Shown: positions 37,175-46,869, counted from the first letter of the stretch. The stretch: DNA of 64,000 nucleotides from Phlebotomus papatasi (GCF_024763615.1 NW_026604871.1:41001-105000); one strand, 5' to 3'. Notes: a model not told the origin generated them from the letters alone. Numbers and translations: made by a program.

Positions 37175-39093
37175 AGATCTGGGATTTCCTGGAGGAAGCT
37201 CCAGAAATCCTCTGACCACAGAAGGTATCTGAAGAGTCTTAGGCATAATATGCAAGAAAATCCCAAAAGATCTGGGATTTCTTGGAGGAAGCTCCAGGAA
37301 TCCTCTGACCACAGAAGGTATCTGAAGAGTCTTGGGCATAATATGCAAGAAAATCCCAAAAGATCTGGGATTTCCTGGAGGAAGCTCCAGGAATCCTCTG
37401 ACCACGGAAGGTATCTGAAGAGTCTTGGGCATAATATGCAAGAAAATCCCAAAAGATCTGGGATTTCCTGGAGAAAGCTCCAGGAATCCTCTGACCACAG
37501 AAGGTATCTGAAGAGTCTTGGGCATAATATGCAAGAAAATCCCAAAAGATCTGGGATTTCTTGGAGGAAGCTCCAGAAATCCTCTGACCACGGAAGGTAT
37601 CTGAAGAGTCTTGGGCATAATATGCAAGAAAATCCCAAAAGATCCGGGATTTCCTGGAGAAAGCTCCAGGAATCCTCTGACCACGGAAGGTATCTGAAGA
37701 GTCTTGGGCATAATATGCAAGAAAATCCCAAAAGATCTGGGATTTCCTGGAGAAAGCTCCAGGAATCCTCTGACCACGGAAGGTATCTGAAGAGTCTTGG
37801 GCATAATATGCAAGAAAATCCCAAAAGATCTGGGATTTCCTGGAGAAAGCTCCAGGAATCCTCTGACCACAGAAGGTATCTGAAGAGTCTTGGGCATAAT
37901 ATGCAAGAAAATCCCAAAAGATCTGGGATTTCTTGGAGGAAGCTCCAGAAATCCTCTGACCACGGAAGGTATCTGAAGAGTCTTGGGCATAATATGCAAG
38001 AAAATCCCAAAAGATCTGGGATTTCTTGGAGGAAGCTCCAGGAATCCTCTGACCACAGAAGGTATCTGAAGAGTCTTGGGCATAATATGCAAGAAAATCC
38101 CAAAAGATCTGGGATTTCTTGGAGGAAGCTCCAGAAATCCTCTGACCACGGAAGATATCTGAAGAGTCTTGGGCATAATATGCAAGAAAATCCCAAAAGA
38201 TCTGGGATTTCTTGGAGGAAGCTCCGGAAATCCTCTGACCACGGAAGGTATCTGAAGAGTCTTGGGCATAATATGCAAGAAAATCCCAAAAGATCTAGGA
38301 TTTCCTGGAGGAAGCTCCAGGAATCCTCTGACCACAGAAGGTATCTGAAGAGTCTTGGACATAATATGCAAGAAAATCCCAAAAGATCTGGGATTTCCTT
38401 GAGAAAGCTCCAGGAATCCTCTGACCACAGAAGGTATCTGAAGAGTCTTGGGCATAATATGCAAGAAAATCCCAAAAGATCTGGGATTTCCTGGAGAAAG
38501 CTCCAGGAATCCTCTGACCACGGAAGGTATCTGAAGAGTCTTGGGCATAATATGCAAGAAAATCCCAAAAGATCTGGGATTTCTTGGAGGAAGCTCCAGG
38601 AATCCTCTGACCACAGAAGGTATCTGAAGAGTCTTGGGCATAATATGCAAGAAAATCCCAAAAGATCTGGGATTTCCTGGAGAAAGCTCCAGGAATCCTC
38701 TGACCACAGAAGGTATCTGAAGAGTCTTGGGCATAATATGCAAGAAAATCCCAAAAGATCTGGGATTTCCTTGAGAAAGCTCCAGGAATCCTCTGACCAC
38801 AGAAGGTATCTGAAGAGTCTTGGGCATAATATGCAAGAAAATCCCAAAAGATCTGGGATTTCTTTGAGGAAGCTCCAGAAATCCTCTGACCACGGAAGGT
38901 ATCTGAAGAGTCTTGGGCATAATATGCAAGAAAATCCCAAAAGATCTGGGATTTCTTGGAGGAAGCTCCAAGAATCCTCTGACCACAGAAGGTATCTGAA
39001 GAGTCTTGGGCATAATATGCAAGAAAATCCCAAAAGATCTGGGATTTCCTGGAGGAAGCTCCAGGAATCCTCTGACCACGGAAGGTATCTGAA
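37175..39093 (+). repeat. 93-bp satellite array interrupted by LTR element (left part)
   Basis: About 20.6 monomers, cut off after GGTATCTGAA where LTR sequence begins at 39094. No closing CCCAGAGGAGG boundary is reached. On the other side of the element the satellite resumes in the same orientation at AATATGCAAG. Confidence 0.93.
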
Positions 39094-39693
39094 TAGTGCC
39101 GTGGTTTTTTTGAAAATTGAAAATTTTTCTCCAAGTACACGTCCACCTCAGGAAATCCTCCAGTCGGATCGGTCCAGCGGATAGTGAATAACAAAGGGTG
39201 TTGGCACCAAAAGTATTTATTTCACTTCTTGAATTACAACCAGTGATCTCAAGAGAAGTCACTGGCAACTGAACAATTATACTAATTTCGGCAGCCCTTT
39301 TATACCAGAATCTCAGCTATAGAAGACACTATTCTCCAATCATTGAACCCTATTTTTCTTACTGCTGTTTGCGTTATTCCCTTTTTTATTTTACTATTGG
39401 TTGTGTGCTATTTTTGGCTCTATTTTTTTGTACTGCACCTGCACCCACGAAATGTGGACATCTCATAAATTATGATCGTAAATTAGCTCTGCGCGATGGC
39501 TCTTTATTTTTTTGTCATTCTCCAAGTGAGAATTTCTCCATCGAACTATTTTTAATTTGTCTTTGGTCTTGATCTTCATCAAATCCCATAAATTATCTTC
39601 GCAGAGTGATCCATAGAATATGGATCATTACGGATCATCTTAAATTCCATCAAATAATTTTACAGAGTGATCCATAAGATTTGGATCACTACA
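39094..39693 (-). repeat. 3' LTR
   Basis: 600 bp, matching 46696-47295 base for base on reading. On the plus strand the complete LTR begins TGTAGTG and ends CACTACA, a 7-bp terminal inverted repeat. This copy starts at TAGTG, so its outermost two bases (the terminal CA in element sense) are missing at the junction with the satellite. Short open frames here are not genes. Confidence 0.93.
39216..39221 (-). promoter_or_regulatory. Polyadenylation signal in 3' LTR
   Basis: AATAAA on the minus strand, about 50 nt downstream of the predicted initiator position of the same LTR. It would end the genomic transcript and implies a short R region. An identical copy lies at 46818-46823 in the 5' LTR. 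Confidence 0.5.
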
Positions 39694-39706
39694 TTCCTTT
39701 CCCCTT
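39694..39706 (-). promoter_or_regulatory. Polypurine tract
   Basis: On the minus strand AAGGGGAAAGGAA lies directly against the TGTAGTG start of the 3' LTR. This is the standard primer position for plus-strand DNA synthesis of an LTR element and fixes both orientation and LTR boundary. Confidence 0.85.
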
Positions 39707-41458
39707 AGAAGAAGGAGGTTCAGGTGTTTCTCTGTTTTCTCTTCTATTTTTTTTTTGGAAAAAGGTGTCTTTCACATTACATTTATATTTGAGATTACAT
39801 AATTGTGTTTACAGTTCATATATTTATGGCTGCTGTTACAATCATTTGGTTTACTTTTTTTTATTATTATTTATATAGAGGTGTTAGTATAATATAATAT
39901 ATTGAAAATGTTGAATATAAAATTTGGTTAGCATATGATTATGTATTTTTGAAGTATAATGTCTTGAGATTAATGTGTCTCTTTTTATAACTGATTATAA
40001 GAGTATGGTTTTCCCTGATACATATATTTTATTAGAAGTATGTGATACTATGTAATATGCATCTAAGGAATTTTATGTAGTTACAGCTTTGTAGTTGCAG
40101 CAGAGAACTCGTTTCTTTTCAAATTGAAAGACTTTGAATTTTTACCAAAACTTTCGATTATTGATTTGGGTCTTCCTCGCTGACAATTACAGTCATCTTA
40201 CAATTTGAAATTTTGTCTTCAGTCTGCTAACAATACACTTTGCCACTTTAACATTTATTCGAGACTTTTTCATTAATTTTAAATTATTTCATAACAAATT
40301 TCCACTCTTCGTTATAATGTCTTTGTATAACTGATATTTGATAGTAATATGTGATAATTTGTTTATAATTTGAAATAATATTTGATTATAAAATTTTTGA
40401 TTATACATTCTTGTGATAAAAATTTTCCTTTATAATTTGTATATATATATATATATATGTCCCGGGGGACCTCCTCCCCCCATAAGAAAAGCATTTATGC
40501 TTTCACATATCCATATATATATTTACATTTATGTATATATTACTCCTGTATACTAATGTTTTCAACTATCTCCTTTAACTATATTAAGATTTTGTTTTTG
40601 TTTTTGTTTTTTTTTCTCTTTTTTTGGTCTGAATTTGGGCAGTTTATAGCGCATCCAGGATTAATCCAGATTATATAGAAAAAAAAAATTAAGCGAATAC
40701 ATCGGATGATTAAGCGATTCTTATTTAAAATTATTGAATTTTGAATTTGCGTACAAACAAGCTTTCATTATATTGTTAAGCTGCGTAGCACTACTTTTCT
40801 AAGTAGCATTTCTATTGTAATTCTTTTCGGAAATTGTTTTGAAAACTGTTCCCTAGAGATGCTGATTAGTATGTTTACCAAGGGGTGACATTAGCTCTGT
40901 AAAATGCGACCGATTTTAGTGTAAATTTTTCCCTATTTTCGCACACATTTCACGAGATATCTTAAAAACTACTTAGCTTGCCAATTTCGGGTTTTCGGTT
41001 GCCTATTCAATATTAAGTTGGCTTTTATTCTGCATTTATATTTTTTGCTAAATTATTATATATTGACAAAAAAACAGCTAATAAACCCAAAAGTTTTTTC
41101 GGCGTGCTAGAAACATATGGGAAACATAGGAATTGTCATGCCCCTGATGTTTATAGTTATTTAACCCTCACGCATCTTTTGGGATTCTGGGTGCCACTGT
41201 GTAATAGTGGGAAAATATAGATGTTCTGGGAAAAACATATTTTTTAATTATTTAGAAATAATCAAATTCTTGTGGATGATTACAAAAGGATGCTTAAATT
41301 TAAGACCTTTTTTTAGAATCCGAATAAATTCTGGGCTAAAATAATCTTGATAAAATGATGAAATGGGCATGCAGGATATAACTGCGATCGAGAAGAGTTT
41401 AAGCAGCATATAACTGCGAAGAGTTTAAGGAGGATTTAGTGAATTTTATTTCATTCAA
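39707..41458. other. AT-rich non-coding DNA inside the LTR element
   Basis: No supported gene on either strand. Contents: T-rich tracts, a (TA)n run near 40440-40458 followed by a short GC patch (CCCGGGGGACC), and a small palindrome AAAGCAT/ATGCTTT near 40486-40503. No RT, RNase H or integrase motif was recognised in the place where pol should be. Confidence 0.6.
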
Positions 41459-41470
41459 GTGTTGGAGAAT
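41459..41470 (-). repeat. Target-site duplication of SINE (left)
   Basis: GTGTTGGAGAAT here and GTGTGGGAGAAT at 41744-41755 match at 11 of 12 positions and flank the SINE exactly. Confidence 0.8.
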
Positions 41471-41743
41471 AATAATAATAATAATAATATATAATGCTGG
41501 CACAATATTCCATGAAGAATCTAGGCCTTGCCACAAGGAGATTTATAGACACGTTTTATTTTTTTATACGGGATGCGACTGTCAATCTCATGCCCCATGG
41601 AATCAAGTGCAGTGTAGCTTACTGGATGCAATTCGAACATTTAATGCCAAGAAAATTCCTGGTGATCTAGGGGACTCAAACCCGGAACACTTGCATCATA
41701 GAGCGAGTACTCTACCACTTGACCCATTGAGTGTCCATTGAAG
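41471..41743 (-). mobile_element. tRNA-derived SINE
   Basis: On the minus strand the 5' part reads like a tRNA: an A-box-like TGGTAGAGTAC and, about 35 nt on, a B-box-like GGTTTGAGTCC. These are the internal RNA polymerase III promoter elements. A body of about 190 bp follows and ends in an ATT-repeat tail. A 12-bp target-site duplication flanks the unit. Total is about 273 bp. The acceptor stem and anticodon arm do not fold well, so this is a SINE head rather than a functional tRNA. It lies in the same strand sense as the host LTR element. The parent tRNA is not clear to me. Confidence 0.82.
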
Positions 41744-41755
41744 GTGTGGGAGAAT
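41744..41755 (-). repeat. Target-site duplication of SINE (right)
   Basis: GTGTGGGAGAAT, partner of 41459-41470 with one mismatch. Confidence 0.8.
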
Positions 41756-41839
41756 ATATGAAGTTAAATGCTATATTTGAGTTAATATTTTTCGTAGTCA
41801 GGGAGTTCAGAGGTAGGTTTTGTTTCTTCTTTGTTTAGC

Positions 41840-41970
41840 AGAAACATTTTCTAAGAATACAAATGACTCGGATAAGCATGTGAGCAATATTCCGATAATT
41901 GAAACGACAATAGTTTTATTATTATTTTTCTTGGAGGCTTCCAGACTTTTGAAAATTCAAAAAGTATTTG
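41840..41970 (+). other. Exon-like segment on the strand opposite to the LTR element (tentative)
   Basis: A strong splice-acceptor-like sequence (pyrimidine run TTTTGTTTCTTCTTTGTTTAG ending near 41839, with CAG next) is followed by an open frame starting AETFSKNTNDSDKH, and a donor-like GGTAAAC lies near 41970. The frame stays open to 42056. The later part is leucine- and phenylalanine-rich and may be chance AT-rich coding. It could be a captured host exon; there is no firm homology. Confidence 0.2.
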
Positions 41971-42952
41971 GTAAACTTCTTATGTCGTCAATTTGTTTCT
42001 TTAAGATTTTGAGATGCCTTTCTTTTGTACTAAAAGTTATTAGTATCCTTTTATAAGAAAGTCCATGTAGAAGGCTTGCAAAGGTTTGTAATCATTTATT
42101 TGTTAAATGGTGTAGAAAACGTTAACAGAATTTACAGGGAACAGATATTAGTGATGGACGTTATCATTAACGGCTTGGCATCTATTTTATGCAGGGATTC
42201 TTTACTGGATATGCAATAAGTTTTGTTTTCTGACTGCAGGAATATTGAATTAAAGTATCATCTTTTACGATACACTAAATCTAAATCTTGCATCTGAGTC
42301 CAGTAATTTCTTTCAAAGGTGTTGGATACACTATTATGGTCATTGGTTAGTTATTATTTCACGAAAGGGTGCGTGACGTGGGTAAACTTTTTTAAATTGT
42401 ATATACGGGTTTTCTCCAATACAGTACGTCAATTGAACTGTTCTGTCTTCAAGGTAAAAAATAGTAATATTTTCGGGTAACTGATTTCATTTATTAGTTA
42501 TTGATTAAGATTGAAGCAAAAATTCTTATGTGTTATGTTTTACTGAGATTTTTATATGGTTTAAGAATTTTTGTTCCATTGTATTATTGCAAACTTAGCT
42601 CTTGATCTTGATAGTTTTGAATATTTTCGCAAATATGAGAAATATTTCTGTATAAATGTATATTTTTTTTTAGCTTCAGATACGAATCCGGACTTTATAT
42701 TGAAAATCGTCAATTTTTAAATGACTTAAGTCTTCATATAATATATGAAAATGAATTTATAAGGGATTTGTACCTTACGGTATTTCCGATTTTTTTAAAA
42801 CAAATGAAAGAAGATGACAAATATTTTCAAATAAAGTTTCACTTTTATAGGTGAACTCTTTTACTGCAATTCAATTTAATATTTTATTATTATTGTTGGA
42901 AACTCGAGCGCTAACTGGCGAATGAATTTGAAAGTTTGTTGTTGTTATTGTC
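41971..42952. other. AT-rich non-coding DNA inside the LTR element
   Basis: No gene, RNA or repeat recognised on either strand. Confidence 0.5.
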
Positions 42953-43150
42953 AGGAGGCGTCGACCTCGAGGCAGACCCAGGACAAGGTGGCTGAATTAA
43001 ATTCAGAATCTTGCTCTGGAGCGCCTTTGGATCGAACCTAAACATCTTCCTAAAGTGGCGCAGGGTCAATTAGTGTGGGCTGCTAAATTGGATATCATGG
43101 ACTCGTGACCATAATAGGGATAAGCGGTTGAACATGATGATGTTGATGGT
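42953..43150 (+). mobile_element. 3' end of a non-LTR retrotransposon (decayed)
   Basis: The plus strand encodes the C-terminal signature common in LINE reverse-transcriptase proteins: an arginine-rich stretch followed by GRPRTRW. An in-frame TAA at 42998 comes right after it. Past that stop, the same frame reads on as a degenerate tail that includes AQGQLVWAAKLDIMDS before another stop. The 3' end is AATAGGGATAAGCGGTTGAA followed by ATGATGATGTTGATGG and ATT repeats, a simple-repeat tail as used by RTE/CR1-like elements. It is 5'-truncated, as usual for LINE insertions. No clear target-site duplication was found. The family assignment is from pattern memory only. Confidence 0.65.
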
Positions 43151-43759
43151 TATTATTATTATTTTTTGGATAGGTTTAACTGTTGCTTGGGAGAAGATCT
43201 AGCTAAGTCTTTAGTCAGGAAAAAGAGTTATTTGACTTCGCAGGTTAATTTGAAGAATTTCAGTATGGCGATAGTATGAATTTTGTTAACTAAATTACAA
43301 GTTGTAAACTCGTAAAATAGCTTGAGATTTGTGGAAGCAAACGGAGTCCATTTGAGATTTAAGTAAGAAGTGAATTATCTAGTCTGAAGAAATGAATTGA
43401 AATGTGGGATTAAGTTGTAGTGACAATCAACGCGCAAACTAGTTACTCAGTCATTGAGTCAGTCGCCATACTGTTTCAAGTCATTGGACTTCATCACGAG
43501 TGAACCCAATGAATCCCTTGATAAAAAACAAATATAGCTTACTAACTCTTGAATTTATTTGACCCAGAGGACTTGGTCCTTAATAATTTTTATTAATGAA
43601 AGAAATGTCATACTTTAGATTTGAAAATACATTTGATCTTAGAACTCTTCTCACAAGAGAGAAATTAAAACGGTATTACTTAAATCTGAAATTCGAATAT
43701 AAGTTAGCTATAAATAGGAAACTTCTTTTTTTTTAATATACTTTATTGAAATAAAGTGA
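43151..43759. other. AT-rich non-coding DNA inside the LTR element
   Basis: Nothing recognised apart from the ATT-rich end of the LINE tail. Confidence 0.5.
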
Positions 43760-43949
43760 TTGAAGATTTGTGAAGTATCAATTCTTACTGACGTATTGCA
43801 AAAGTCTTCGCAACATCCGGACATTTTTGAATGCTTTAATGGTTTTGCTAGTGTTGCTAAAATCTTTGGGAGAGATTTTTTAAAAGTATATTCATTTGAA
43901 TTTCAGTTCGATTTATTTCAGTTAGAATTAAATAGAGTTCTTGGAAAGG
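43760..43949 (+). other. Exon-like segment, possible captured host gene piece
   Basis: A 67-codon open frame on the plus strand, antisense to the LTR element, without an ATG start. In-frame TGA sits just upstream, so it would need a spliced start; a pyrimidine tract (CTTCTTTTTTTTT, 43722-43734) precedes AG dinucleotides at 43765 and 43774. At its end GGAAAG|GTAAAA (near 43948) is a good splice-donor match. The peptide looks like real protein, with the core HPDIFECFNGF and, 13 residues further, FLKVYSFEFQFDLFQ. By eye this resembles a HEAT-repeat segment in the C-terminal third of importin-13/transportin-3-type karyopherins. That resemblance is from memory and unverified. Confidence 0.3.
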
Positions 43950-44088
43950 TAAAATGTTTTTAAGTTTTCTGTAACAAGGAGAGGTTTTCAAATGTGAAAT
44001 TTGTTGAGAGTTAGTGTTAAAAATAGTGCTTTGGTATTGTTCGATTCCTGATTTGTTCTTAAAATGTTCACTACACCATTGAAAATTA
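43950..44088. other. Non-coding DNA downstream of pro
   Basis: Short AT-rich stretch right after the pro stop codon. In a complete element, RT would follow here. Confidence 0.5.
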
Positions 44089-45111
44089 TCAATTCTTCCT
44101 TTTGCGACGGCGGAATTTCCATTTTTCAGACCCGAAACTATCTTTAAAATTCACATTTTTGTAAGGTTTGGGTATTTCTTTTTGATTTTGGATGTGGAGT
44201 TGTTCATGATTAGAAGATTTTAATTGATGTGGAGTTTTTTGAAAATTTGAATTGGGGTGATCGTAAGAGGACATGCATAAGTCCTTATTAATTGCATGAA
44301 TATTGGAAGCTTTAAGTATCTGTTTGAAACTTTCAGTTATGAAAGCATCTTTCATGTGGTTATCAATCTTTTCAACAAACAAGTTTCTTATGTCTTCAAT
44401 TGTTTCATTTTCTTCAATTTGTTCCTCTAAGACATTCTTATCAAATATTTTCGTAAATGCATTGAATTCTTCATTATACGTTCTTATTTGCTTAATATTA
44501 TTCTGTTTTTCTATTTTACAGAGCTTTTCATCAATATTCATTTCATTTTGAATATTAGTTTTCATTTTATTTTTATATTTTGTTTCACAGTTTTCTGTGT
44601 TTTCTTTATCATCTGATAAGAATATCTCAGGTATATTAAGATTGTCGTTAAACTTAACAATGGTGTTCAAATTTCTGAAGAAAACTTGTCCGTCGTCCAT
44701 ATCTACAATTGCATTTAATTGAGATAGGACATCATACCCAATTATACCATCATATATAATGTTGTGTCCAAAAGGTAGAATATTCACTGTTATATTAAAA
44801 TCAGGCGAATGATCGTTAAACCACATTGAAAGGTTAGCTGAACCGATTGTTTCAATAGATCCTTCGGTAATTCCAATATATGGAAATAATCTGGTACTTT
44901 CATTTAAACAATTTGCTTTTATTAGAGAAGATTGAGTACCAAGGTCAATTAATAAGGTTAGGGGTGCATCATTTCTTGAATCTGTACAATAGACTTCGAT
45001 GAGTGGTACAGTTTCTGCATTGTTGACTGAAGAGATGGAGTTATTAATAAATTTTTCTGGCCGTTCATTTATTCTTGGGCTGTCAACGCTTTCCCAAGCG
45101 GCCGGGATGTG
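44089..45111 (-). CDS. Retropepsin-like aspartic protease, expressed by -1 frameshift from gag
   Basis: About 340 codons in the -1 frame relative to gag, ending TGA at 44091-44089. There is no independent start: this frame is closed by TGA at 45129-45127, so it can only be entered within the 58-nt overlap with gag, where a canonical slip site lies. Near residue 56 after the shift is LTLLIDLGTQSSLI, the position of the retropepsin active-site loop. About 70 residues later IIGYDVL matches the second conserved family motif (I-I/L-G-x-D). The usual D-T/S-G is D-L-G here, so the nucleophile is kept but the neighbouring T/S is lost and activity is uncertain. The remaining 200 residues are hydrophilic and end in a basic tail (KWKFRRRKRKN). 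The frame stops before any RT motif, so this is a Gag-Pro rather than a Gag-Pol protein. Confidence 0.78.
   Translation of the reverse strand, partial: HIPAAWESVDSPRINERPEKFINNSISSVNNAETVPLIEVYCTDSRNDAPLTLLIDLGTQSSLIKANCLNESTRLFPYIGITEGSIETIGSANLSMWFNDHSPDFNITVNILPFGHNIIYDGIIGYDVLSQLNAIVDMDDGQVFFRNLNTIVKFNDNLNIPEIFLSDDKENTENCETKYKNKMKTNIQNEMNIDEKLCKIEKQNNIKQIRTYNEEFNAFTKIFDKNVLEEQIEENETIEDIRNLFVEKIDNHMKDAFITESFKQILKASNIHAINKDLCMSSYDHPNSNFQKTPHQLKSSNHEQLHIQNQKEIPKPYKNVNFKDSFGSEKWKFRRRKRKN
45059..45103 (-). promoter_or_regulatory. RNA stem stimulating -1 frameshifting
   Basis: Seven nt after the slip heptamer (element sense), GGCCG (45103-45099) can pair with CGGCC (45063-45059). The adjacent CTTGGG (45098-45093) can pair with CCCAAG (45079-45074). 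Two stacked GC-rich stems result, with the gag stop codon in the unpaired part between them. The spacing and strength are what -1 frameshift sites use. Confidence 0.65.
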
Positions 45112-46577
45112 TTTAAAGACATATTCTCATTGTAAGGAATAAAGGATGAATGACAATAATCATCTTCGAAATATTTTGGCGGGTAATATTCGTCACTCAG
45201 ATGTTCGAAAGCCATATAAGCCCCTATTGTATTTCTTTTGGGGTTGCTTGGATAGAACGGTGTGTGACGCCGTGTAGGGTCTACCTGGCTACTTCTTGGT
45301 TGATCATTGTTATAGGGGGATACTCGTTGATTAGAGAGATGGTTTGAAATATTTCTGAACGGAGTTTGTGGAACGAAAGCATGATTGTTTATATTCCCGC
45401 TTCTGTAATTGGGTTGATATTGGGACTCAATATTGTTCCCCGTCATTCTTGGTAGAAATGACCTTGGATACATACTTTCAGCGATGCGTGGGTAAGAATT
45501 CCGAGTGTAGTTATTATTGTAACGGGTGACTCCAAAATTTGGGGACATATTCTGCCGCGGAATTTCGTTACTTTTGTCAATCTCGTTAATTGAATAACCC
45601 GCTCTTCTGAGACGATTCTCAGTTAAAACAATCGCGTGTTGTAAGTTATCCGTCTTTTCAGCACGTATTAAAATTCGTATCTCTGGGTCAGCTATTGCAT
45701 TTGTCAATGTTTCAACTGCAAGAGCATTGAGAGACATTTTAATTTTCTCCGGGATGTTTTGTTGCCCAAATTCAGACGCATATGCATTGATGGCAATATT
45801 GAGACTTTTTTGAATTCGTTGCGTGAATTGCTTGAATGTCTCTTGGGATTCCTTCTTACATGTGTATAAGTTTTCCCTTGCCTCATCTATCCCTATACTT
45901 CTATAAATAGTATTCAATATATAACCTTTGAGTTGGTCATATTTGTCTAACACACTATTATCATTGATTTCATCATATATTTCTACACTCATTTTACTAA
46001 GTAATAATGACGTGAAATATTGATCCATTTTTGGATCTTTTTCAATATTGTATAGGGAATAAGTAATGTCCGCGTTCTTAAAGAATAATTGTATCGACTT
46101 ACGCGTGAGCTCTGGAAATGCTGCCACACGTTGATCCAGCCGCATGAAGGGTGCTCCGATCTTGAAGTCTTCCTGCATGTTGGGGCTTGGTGTATGGAAC
46201 TCTTCTTGAAGAATATCAGTTGTCTGCTTCGACTCTGTAGTTTCTTCAGGAAGAGGGCTCACTGGTTCTTCCAAAGATGACGTTGGAGACTGACTATGTA
46301 GCTCTGGCTCTTTCTTTGGAATGGGGGTGCGATACAAGCTTCGTCCGGGCTGAATCTCGGAGTATTCCCAGAAGGCGAGTTTTTCAGGAGTTTTTAGTAT
46401 CTCCTCCTCAGGTTCCTTCTGGTCAGAGGGATTTTCCGCTGGAAGGCTTATCTGGCTGGGAAGTAATTCCTTCTCAGTGCTTCTCTTTCGGTTTTCCTCT
46501 GCAAGTTCCTGCTCTTGAACGACGTCACACTCAATATTTCTATTGCGAAGTTCAAGAATTTTTGGCTCAGTGGGCAT
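45069..46577 (-). CDS. gag: Gag polyprotein (structural capsid/nucleocapsid precursor)
   Basis: An intact 502-residue frame. The start is fixed: TAG lies directly before ATG in the same frame, and the leader from the predicted transcription start is about 300 nt. Residues 1-150 are acidic and proline-rich. Residues about 150-330 form an alpha-helical capsid-like core (FPELTRKSIQLFFKNADI, later YDQLKGYILNTIYRSIG and LYTCKKESQETFKQFTQRI), resembling the capsid pattern of arthropod Ty3/gypsy elements. Residues 340-480 are rich in Asn, Arg, Pro and Tyr. There is no CCHC zinc knuckle; errantivirus-like Gags also lack it and use basic residues for RNA binding. The absence of stops or frameshifts fits the young age indicated by the LTRs. 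Product: virus-like particle shell packaging the element RNA, in the cytoplasm. Confidence 0.82.
   Translation of the reverse strand: MPTEPKILELRNRNIECDVVQEQELAEENRKRSTEKELLPSQISLPAENPSDQKEPEEEILKTPEKLAFWEYSEIQPGRSLYRTPIPKKEPELHSQSPTSSLEEPVSPLPEETTESKQTTDILQEEFHTPSPNMQEDFKIGAPFMRLDQRVAAFPELTRKSIQLFFKNADITYSLYNIEKDPKMDQYFTSLLLSKMSVEIYDEINDNSVLDKYDQLKGYILNTIYRSIGIDEARENLYTCKKESQETFKQFTQRIQKSLNIAINAYASEFGQQNIPEKIKMSLNALAVETLTNAIADPEIRILIRAEKTDNLQHAIVLTENRLRRAGYSINEIDKSNEIPRQNMSPNFGVTRYNNNYTRNSYPRIAESMYPRSFLPRMTGNNIESQYQPNYRSGNINNHAFVPQTPFRNISNHLSNQRVSPYNNDQPRSSQVDPTRRHTPFYPSNPKRNTIGAYMAFEHLSDEYYPPKYFEDDYCHSSFIPYNENMSLNTSRPLGKALTAQE
45111..45117 (-). promoter_or_regulatory. -1 ribosomal frameshift slippery heptamer
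   Basis: Minus strand T TTA AAC, phased correctly as X XXY YYZ in the gag frame (codons TTA, AAC). Slipping by -1 enters the protease frame, which is open from 45126. It lies 13 codons before the end of gag. Confidence 0.85.
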
Positions 46578-46673
46578 CTACGTGCTGATGGGCCCTTGGG
46601 AGCCTCTGGTCTTCCTGTCTATCGGTTCGTTGTCCTCACGGGAGCGATAAGGTATTATAATCACTTTAATCAC

Positions 46674-46692
46674 GTCCCGGGCGAAAACACCA
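46674..46692 (-). promoter_or_regulatory. Primer-binding site, tRNA-Val type
   Basis: On the minus strand TGGTGTTTTCGCCCGGGAC begins one base after the 5' LTR. It is complementary to a tRNA 3' end including CCA. From memory of metazoan tRNA-Val (acceptor 3' side GGCGGAAACACCA) it fits with a single mismatch over about 18 nt. It primes minus-strand DNA synthesis. Confidence 0.72.
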
Positions 46693-46841
46693 ATGTAGTG
46701 CCGTGGTTTTTTTGAAAATTGAAAATTTTTCTCCAAGTACACGTCCACCTCAGGAAATCCTCCAGTCGGATCGGTCCAGCGGATAGTGAATAACAAAGGG
46801 TGTTGGCACCAAAAGTATTTATTTCACTTCTTGAATTACAA

Positions 46842-46867
46842 CCAGTGATCTCAAGAGAAGTCACTGG
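46842..46867 (-). promoter_or_regulatory. Leader hairpin just after the transcription start
   Basis: Perfect 7-nt arms CCAGTGA and TCACTGG around 12 nt, located about 6 nt into the predicted transcript. It is also present in the 3' LTR at 39240-39265. It could act in strand transfer or packaging; its function is inferred only from position. Confidence 0.4.
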
Positions 46868-46869
46868 CA

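Noticed and set aside
398..39093. CENP-B box in the 93-bp monomer
   Set aside because: No stretch matching the TTCG...GGAA...CGGGA pattern was found in the monomer.
39369..39572. 67-codon frame in the LTR (also at 46971-47174)
   Set aside because: It lies in the LTR, antisense to the element, and has no protein-like features beyond a chance hydrophobic run.
41663..41735. Functional tRNA gene on the minus strand
   Set aside because: A and B boxes are present, but the acceptor and anticodon stems do not pair properly and the unit continues into a SINE body with ATT tail and target-site duplication.
41439..41741. 100-codon plus-strand frame over the SINE
   Set aside because: It is the antisense of the SINE.
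41820..42056. Hydrophobic 78-codon frame as a small membrane protein
   Set aside because: The first part follows a splice-acceptor-like site and the rest is AT-driven Leu/Phe/Ile. Kept only as a tentative exon-like segment.
44303..46588. Plus-strand frames opposite gag and pro
   Set aside because: They are shadows of the minus-strand coding frames.
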